DNA of 11,415 nucleotides from Methanosarcina sp. (lineage in GTDB: Archaea > Halobacteriota > Methanosarcinia > Methanosarcinales > Methanosarcinaceae), in assembly GCA_013330315.1 (NCBI GenBank), contig DUIO01000344.1, positions 1 to 11,415 on the forward strand. The letters are read 5' to 3'. Positions 7,707 to 11,415 of the stretch are shown one piece after another. The notes beneath the pieces are model-generated. The model was not told where the DNA came from, searched no databases, and was given only the letters and a program-made list of their open reading frames with translations. Position 1 is the stretch's first letter. Every line of letters begins with the position of its first letter. Made by a program: the position numbers and the translations under genes.

Positions 7707-8045
7707 TTACAGCAGCCGTGTAGGTTTAGTTTGCCTTGGTGCTTTTACGACCAGTACCCTGAAAATTTCATTTCCCGGATTCAGGAGGCTGTGAGGAATG
7801 TTTGCAGGGCTATCAATCAACATGTCCCTGCTGACTTCCTGTTGTTCGTCGCCAATTTCAACAACACCTTTTCCCTCAAGAATGTAGAAAAAGACGTCTG
7901 TAGGAGTGCTGTGCTTTTTTATAGACTCACCTGGCTTGAGCTCTATTTGTGCTGCATGGGCATGTTCCGTGTCATAGAGCACCCTGACGCTCACATTATT
8001 AGGGTTCGGCTTTTCAGGTACAGATTTAACATCAACAATTTTCAT
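7707..8045 (-). CDS. Small single-domain cupin
   Basis: 112 aa. The ATG at 8045 is chosen over an in-frame ATG at 8069 because AAAGGAGAG (8052-8060) sits six bases before it. That sequence would be inside the coding region of the longer form. A beta-barrel cupin domain fills the protein. Cupin motif 1 is GESIKKHSTPTDVFFYILEG (residues 39-58). It keeps the first His (H45), but the usual HxH reads H-S-T and the usual Glu position carries Asp or aromatic residues. Motif 2 is DSPANIPHSLLN (residues 78-89), with the expected P, H85 and N. Metal binding may therefore be altered or lost. The function is unknown; small cupins include sensors, isomerases and dioxygenases. It is the upstream member of a possible pair with the SnoaL-like gene. 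CGATATAATG (minus strand, about 8094-8085) could be its TATA box. Confidence 0.85.
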   Translation of the reverse strand: MKIVDVKSVPEKPNPNNVSVRVLYDTEHAHAAQIELKPGESIKKHSTPTDVFFYILEGKGVVEIGDEQQEVSRDMLIDSPANIPHSLLNPGNEIFRVLVVKAPRQTKPTRLL

Positions 8046-8340
8046 CTCGTTCTCTCCTTTTGACAACAATTTTTGTACTTTTTAGCATTATATCGGTAGA
8101 TTTTATGCAAGTTGATTTAAGAATTATTTTATTGACCACTCTTTATATTCCATATTCCATTCTGAAACCCCGTATATAGCCATTATACTCAGTTTGCAAC
8201 CTGCAACCGGTATATCAACATTAAATATCGAGACCGGAGGACATGGTAGCTATCAAAAAGAAATTTCAGGTCCCTGGGCAGTTTATGGCTCTCACTGCTG
8301 GAGATTGCAGAAAAATAAGCAGGAGTGTATGTAAAGAAAG

Positions 8341-8411
8341 ATGAATTTGCTTCAGAAAGATTTGCTTCAGAAAGTGAATTTGCTTCAGAAAGATGAATTT
8401 GCTTCAAAAAG
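8341..8411. repeat. Degenerate 19-bp tandem repeat, four copies
   Basis: The consensus ATGAATTTGCTTCAGAAAG appears as 19 bases (8341-8359), 15 bases lacking ATGA (8360-8374), 18 bases lacking the first A (8375-8392), and 19 bases with one G-to-A change (8393-8411). Copies abut without spacers, so this is a minisatellite and not a CRISPR. On the minus strand three copies would translate as LSEAN, but no good start or ribosome binding site accompanies them. Confidence 0.8.
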
Positions 8412-8495
8412 TGAGATTCTGGAGCACTATCAATGATAGTTAAGAGTTCAAAAGAGGTACTAAACTTTTTACCCGCATATAAAGAAGGAACGACT

Positions 8496-8557
8496 TTTCA
8501 AAGGATAATGCTCATCTTGCTCAGAAGATGAGGAAGGGTTAGTGAAATCCTTTGAAA
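8496..8557. ncRNA. Nested inverted repeat, possible structured RNA
   Basis: TTTCAAAGGAT (8496-8506) is the exact reverse complement of ATCCTTTGAAA (8547-8557), giving an 11-bp outer stem. Inside lies a perfect 8-bp hairpin, CTCATCTT (8511-8518) with AAGATGAG (8525-8532), around a 6-base loop. The internal loop has 4 bases on one side and 14 on the other. A TATA-like GCATATAAAG (about 8475-8484) lies a typical distance upstream on the plus strand, so a plus-strand RNA starting near 8505-8510 is conceivable. It could equally be the 3' structure of the regulator transcript, whose stop is 98 bases away. Transcription is not shown. Confidence 0.4.
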
Positions 8558-8655
8558 TATAGTCTTTGAGAATAGAAGCAGGCTGTATGAAGAGTTCCAT
8601 AGACTATTTCGCAGTCAGAAAGGGACCGAAGTGAGATCCAGATAAATTATTCATC

Positions 8656-9470
8656 TTAGATTTTTTCTCTCAAATCAAACTTCTTTCCTGTTTTCCACAT
8701 TTCTTCGAATTCTTTCCGAAGGTTTTTGGCAAGATCAGCATCCCAGATTTTCACAACTGAAATAAGCCTGTCTCTGTCAAGCGGATGAGGTTGAAGCAAT
8801 ATCACCAGGTTATTGTCAACTATCCCAAAATAGGAACTGGTGTTTTTGACAGCTTTTATTTCCAGGTTTTTTTTCAGGGTTTCTACAATTTTCTCATCTT
8901 TTCTTTCCAGAAAAGAAACAAAGTTATTAAACTGTGGGGAAACCAGCATTTTGACTTTGACTCCTCGTTCAAGGGATCTCACAAATTCATCAAATATAAT
9001 TGTCAATACAGGCATTCCCAGAGAGTGGGGAACGGTACATATCGATTCCTTCGCTTCGCTGAAGAGAGAAACTACGACTTTTTTAATTTCAGTTTCAGTG
9101 ACTGCAGTTGCCCAGAAAATCTCATCTTTCGTTTTAAGAGATGGGGTAAGCATTAATAACTTTTTTAATTCATCAGTTTTGATCTTAAAAGCTTCAAGCT
9201 CTTTCTCGACATCAGATTCCTTCTTTCTTAAAAGCTTGTCCAGAGCAATATCTGGCTTGACTCCCCTGAACTTTTTGGGTCTTGAACGCTGGACTTCAAC
9301 AAAACCCATTTCTACAAGGGAAGCGAGGATGCTGTAAATTTTACCATAAGGTACCTCTGCATCCTTATGGATAGTGCTTGCTTCAGAAGCGCCTAATTTT
9401 AGAAGAGAGAGGTAGACAGCTGATTCATATGCACTCAGTCCTATTTCCTTCAGAAGCTTTTTTTTTGCAT
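8656..9470 (-). CDS. TrmB-family transcriptional regulator, start out of frame at an A9 run
   Basis: A winged-helix segment (KKLLKEIGLSAYESAVYLSL...VPYGKIYSILASLVEMGFVEVQ) leads into a short charged coiled region (LDKLLRKKESDVEKELEAFK). A phospholipase-D-like effector domain follows (WATAVTETEIKKVVVSLF to FEEMWKTGKKFDL), the TrmB arrangement. Such proteins bind promoter DNA and respond to a ligand through the C-terminal domain. The only plausible start, ATG at 9468-9470, is followed by C and nine A (9458-9466). In that frame the reading hits TGA after MQKKSF. One more A gives MQKKKLLKEIGLS and a 271-aa protein. The winged-helix frame itself has an upstream TAA and no ATG, GTG or TTG before codon 55, the ATG at 9309. 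Starting there yields 217 aa without the DNA-binding half. The choices are a sequencing error in the run, a phase-variable or slippage-dependent gene, or an early pseudogene. It is divergent from hcp, which makes hcp a likely target. Confidence 0.8.
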
Positions 9471-9530
9471 ATTAAAATTTAGACCCTGATGCCTTAAAGT
9501 AGTTTCGAAAAGAACTCATTAATTGTGTAT

Positions 9531-9562
9531 TGTCAACTACCCCACGCTAAGGCTGTGAGGCT
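9531..9562. mobile_element. Possible remnant of an IS200/IS605-type end
   Basis: TGTCAACTACCCC followed by an imperfect stem (CCCCAC at 9540-9545 with GTGAGG at 9555-9560, one C-A mismatch) and CTTG resembles, from memory, the subterminal hairpin of IS200/IS605-type elements. In those the sequence CAACTACCCC precedes a GC-rich hairpin ending in GGGGCTTG. The stem has decayed, and no tnpA or tnpB lies in the window. This would be a solo end or relic at most. Confidence 0.3.
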
Positions 9563-9656
9563 TGCGCTTCTACGTCTTAGTTTCCTGAGCAGAGCACTCT
9601 AGGCATGCAGAACGTCAAAATTGTTATTAAATAGGAATTGAGACGGACCATGAATA

Positions 9657-9668
9657 TCCTGTCCTTTA
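9657..9668 (-). promoter_or_regulatory. Left copy of a 12-bp inverted repeat, facing the regulator
   Basis: The minus strand reads TAAAGGACAGGA, exactly the sequence at 9878-9889 on the plus strand. It is preceded by CTT, so CTTTAAAGG is a weak TATA-like context for the divergent regulator gene. That would give a 5' leader of about 165 bases. It may be a second binding site for the factor that binds at the hcp promoter. Confidence 0.4.
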
Positions 9669-9799
9669 AAGCTTCTGGTAATTTATAAAAGACGGGACGG
9701 CCCTCCGCAATTTTTCTTTTTTACCCTCTAAATGATAATTTTCCAGTACCTACTTCGAAACTGTCTACTATATATGAGATTTTATCACATAGAAATTGG

Positions 9800-9822
9800 T
9801 ATCATTATGATATTGATATCAA
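9800..9822. promoter_or_regulatory. Two abutting palindromes upstream of hcp (putative operators)
   Basis: TATCATTATGATA (9800-9812) is a palindrome around a central T. It is directly followed by TTGATATCAA (9813-9822), a perfect 10-bp palindrome. Both are built from TATCA half-sites, and further TATCA copies lie at 9783-9787 and 9849-9853. The cluster sits 54-76 bases upstream of the hcp TATA box, a position that suits an activator. AT-richness raises the chance of coincidence. Confidence 0.45.
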
Positions 9823-9875
9823 AAGAATATCTTACTTAATAGCTACAATATCAACAAGATACTTTGCTTAAGGGC

Positions 9876-9889
9876 TATAAAGGACAGGA
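9876..9889 (+). promoter_or_regulatory. hcp TATA box overlapping an inverted-repeat copy
   Basis: CTATAAAGG gives a TATAAA box at 9876-9881, with purine-rich AGGGC before it as a possible BRE. Transcription would start near 9905, leaving a leader of about 55 bases. The box overlaps TAAAGGACAGGA (9878-9889), the right copy of the inverted repeat. A protein bound there would compete with TBP. Confidence 0.6.
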
Positions 9890-9961
9890 AAGCTACAGAA
9901 AACATTAAAATAAAATGAAAACTGAAATTCAACTCTCTAAGTAAATTTGAGGTGGAATAGT

Positions 9962-11415
9962 ATGTTCTGTAATCAATGCCAAGAAACACTTAACGTAAAA
10001 GGTTGCACCAAAAATGGAGTATGCGGCAAAAAAGGAGAAGTCGCAGATCTCCAGGACCGCCTTATCTATGTCCTTAAAAGCATTTCTTTCTATAACCTTA
10101 AGGCGAGAGAATCTGGTCTTAATGAAGAAGCAACTGACAGATTCGTACTTGATAGTTTCTTTGCCACTCTTACAAACACAAACTTTGACAAACAGGCAAT
10201 TGAATCCTATATAGAGAAAGGATTTGAGGTCCGGGACGCCATTAAGGCAAAACTGCCTGCAGGAACGTTGCCTGCAGAAGAGGCCCTGCCTGCTGTAGCA
10301 AAGGTCACCCCTGACAGTATAAAGGAAATGGATGTTGCCGTTCATTCCACGCATAATGAGGACATCCGGTCTCTGAGAGAGTTGCTAACATATGGGATGA
10401 AGGGGCTGGCCGCATATGCACATCACGCTTATATCCTGGGGTACAGAGACGAAGCAATTTTTGAATTCATAGAAAAAGGGCTCGTTTCTACAACAGATGA
10501 CAGCCTGGGTGCGGAAGATCTTACAGGTCTTGTTCTTGAATGCGGGCAAAAAGGAGTATCTGTCCTTGCTCTGCTTGATAAAGCAAACACCGAAACCTAT
10601 GGTAACCCGGAGCCGACAGCAGTTAATATAGGTGTAAGGGAAAATCCGGGAATTCTTATTAGTGGGCACGACCTGAGGGACCTCGAACAACTCCTTGAGC
10701 AGACAAAAGGAACGGGAATCGATGTCTACACTCATGGAGAAATGCTGCCTGCAAACTCATACCCTGCTTTCAAGAAGTACGAAAACTTTGCAGGCAATTA
10801 CGGAAACGCCTGGTGGAGGCAGAACGAGGAGTTCGAAAAGTTTAACGGACCAATCCTCATGACCACAAACTGCATAATCCCCCCACGAGACTCGTACAAA
10901 AACAGGATCTACACAACAGGGGTCGTCGGTTTCGAGGGGCTTTCGCATATCTCCGAAAAAGAAGACGGTACAAAGGACTTCACCCCGCTTATTGAACAGG
11001 CAAAGACGAGCAAGCCTCCTGAGCAGCTGGAAAGCGGGACGATCATCGGAGGCTTTGCGCACGAAGCAGCCCTCTCGGTTGCGGATAAGAAGATAGATGC
11101 CGTAAAATCCGGAAAGATCAGCAGGTTCATGGTCATGGCAGGCTGCGACGGCAGGCACAAGGAAAGGGCATACTATACCGAGTTTGCAAAAGCCCTTCCA
11201 AAAGACACAGTAATCCTGACTGCGGGCTGCGCAAAATACCGCTACAACAAACTCGACCTTGGCGACATAGGAGGAATCCCGAGAGTTATAGATGCGGGAC
11301 AGTGTAATGACTCTTACTCGCTTGTGGTAATAGCCCAGAAGCTTGCTGAAGCCTTTGGCCTTAAGGACATAAATGAGCTGCCTGTCTCTTACAATATCGC
11401 ATGGTACGAACAAAA
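9962..11415 (+). CDS. hcp: Hybrid cluster protein (Hcp), 3' end cut by the window
   Basis: 484 complete codons are present, with no stop before the right edge. Hcp is a cytosolic Fe-S protein holding a [4Fe-4S] cluster and a 4Fe-2S-2O hybrid cluster. It was first assayed as hydroxylamine reductase (EC 1.7.99.1), and in E. coli as a nitric oxide reductase. The N-terminus has C3, C6, C15 and C21 (Cx2Cx8Cx5C), the anaerobe class. The hybrid-cluster ligands line up: H236 (SGHDL), E260 (HGEML), C304 (TTNC), C395 (AGCDG), C423 (AGCAKY), C448 (GQCND) and E483 (WYEQ). The gaps between them (24, 44, 91, 28, 25, 35) almost equal those of the Desulfovibrio vulgaris enzyme as I recall it (24, 44, 94, 28, 25, 35). 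The final ligand Lys should be the codon the window cuts. The start is set by GAGGTGG (9949-9955), six bases before the ATG, and by the Cys motif immediately following. No Hcr-type reductase is adjacent on the visible side. It is probably controlled by the divergent TrmB-type regulator. Confidence 0.95.
   Translation, partial: MFCNQCQETLNVKGCTKNGVCGKKGEVADLQDRLIYVLKSISFYNLKARESGLNEEATDRFVLDSFFATLTNTNFDKQAIESYIEKGFEVRDAIKAKLPAGTLPAEEALPAVAKVTPDSIKEMDVAVHSTHNEDIRSLRELLTYGMKGLAAYAHHAYILGYRDEAIFEFIEKGLVSTTDDSLGAEDLTGLVLECGQKGVSVLALLDKANTETYGNPEPTAVNIGVRENPGILISGHDLRDLEQLLEQTKGTGIDVYTHGEMLPANSYPAFKKYENFAGNYGNAWWRQNEEFEKFNGPILMTTNCIIPPRDSYKNRIYTTGVVGFEGLSHISEKEDGTKDFTPLIEQAKTSKPPEQLESGTIIGGFAHEAALSVADKKIDAVKSGKISRFMVMAGCDGRHKERAYYTEFAKALPKDTVILTAGCAKYRYNKLDLGDIGGIPRVIDAGQCNDSYSLVVIAQKLAEAFGLKDINELPVSYNIAWYEQ

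Larger units (their letters stand above)
8046..8655. other. Gap with minisatellite and several inverted repeats
   Basis: The gap separates the 3' end of the regulator from the 5' side of the cupin gene. It should contain the cupin promoter. It also holds a four-copy repeat (8341-8411), a short hairpin (ACTATC at 8426-8431 with GATAGT at 8435-8440), and the nested inverted repeat at 8496-8557. A further 7-bp pair follows (ATAGTCT at 8559-8565 with AGACTAT at 8601-8607). The longest open frames are a 72-codon minus-strand one, starting only with TTG and made largely of the repeat, and a 33-codon plus-strand one at 8243-8344. Neither is convincing as a gene. Confidence 0.55.
9471..9961. other. 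Divergent regulator-hcp control region
   Basis: No gene is seen. The left half carries a possible IS200/IS605-type end (9531-9562). TTTATAAA (about 9682-9689) is a further TATA-like sequence. The right half carries a 12-bp inverted repeat (9657-9668 with 9878-9889), two abutting palindromes (9800-9822) and the hcp TATA box. The length and density of symmetric sites mark this as a regulated divergent promoter region. Confidence 0.6.

Noticed and set aside
8243..8344. 33-codon plus-strand frame beginning MVAIKKKFQVPG with GGAGG just before it
   Set aside because: The ribosome binding site is too close to the ATG, the frame is short, and it resembles no known small protein. It could be a gene fragment.
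8189..8407. 72-codon minus-strand frame with three LSEAN repeats
   Set aside because: It starts only with TTG inside the minisatellite, has no ribosome binding site, and the rest has no recognisable domain. The DNA repeat explains the protein repeat.
8341..8411. Possible CRISPR array
   Set aside because: The copies touch each other with no spacers and are only 15-19 bases long, so it is a tandem repeat.
9309..9309. ATG at 9309 as the true start of the regulator
   Set aside because: It would drop the first 54 residues, which read clearly as a TrmB winged helix, and it has no ribosome binding site. The upstream ATG with the A-run problem is the better gene model.
10757..11413. 218-codon minus-strand open frame at the right edge
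   Set aside because: It is an antisense shadow of hcp. The plus strand carries all the ordered hybrid-cluster ligands.

Overview
The window looks like chromosomal DNA of a methanogenic archaeon, most likely a Methanosarcina. The reasons are an archaeal-type phosphoenolpyruvate carboxylase, a TrmB-type regulator, an anaerobe-class hybrid cluster protein, strong GAGG-type ribosome binding sites on several genes, and long AT-rich gaps between genes. The genus is inferred from protein character and base composition, not from a database match.

Layout, left to right. Bases 1-1500 hold the ruin of a minus-strand hybrid sensor histidine kinase (PAS, HisKA, HATPase, two receiver domains), broken by several stops and frameshifts and by an internal deletion of the ATP-binding core. 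A 540-base AT-rich gap with a strong hairpin leads into a plus-strand U32-family protein of 861 aa (2045-4630). This is the long form with DUF3656, related to the RlhA/TrhP RNA hydroxylation proteins. It converges, across a 440-base gap with hairpins and a T-rich run, on the minus-strand archaeal PEP carboxylase gene ppcA (5070-6650). A 490-base gap upstream of ppcA holds a hairpin terminator and a perfect 13-bp tandem duplication. Then come two small minus-strand genes: a SnoaL-like protein (7143-7571) and a single-domain cupin (7707-8045).

The right third is more unusual. Between the cupin and the next gene lie a four-copy degenerate 19-bp repeat and a nested inverted repeat that could fold as an RNA. 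Next is a minus-strand TrmB-family regulator. Its winged-helix part is joined to its only plausible start codon through an A9 run that is one base out of frame. Divergent from it is the hybrid cluster protein gene hcp, intact but cut by the window's right edge. The 490-base divergent region has a clear hcp TATA box and two abutting palindromes upstream of it. It also has a 12-bp inverted repeat, one copy overlapping the hcp TATA box and the other facing the regulator, and a possible remnant of an IS200/IS605-type end.

How the genes fit together: ppcA supplies oxaloacetate for biosynthesis. The U32 protein probably acts in RNA modification and has no evident link to ppcA. The regulator and hcp form a plausible nitrosative or redox-stress unit with shared promoter elements, the most interesting regulatory unit here. 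The SnoaL and cupin genes may form a small accessory pair of unknown substrate. No CRISPR array, tRNA, rRNA, intact transposase or recognisable defence operon is visible.
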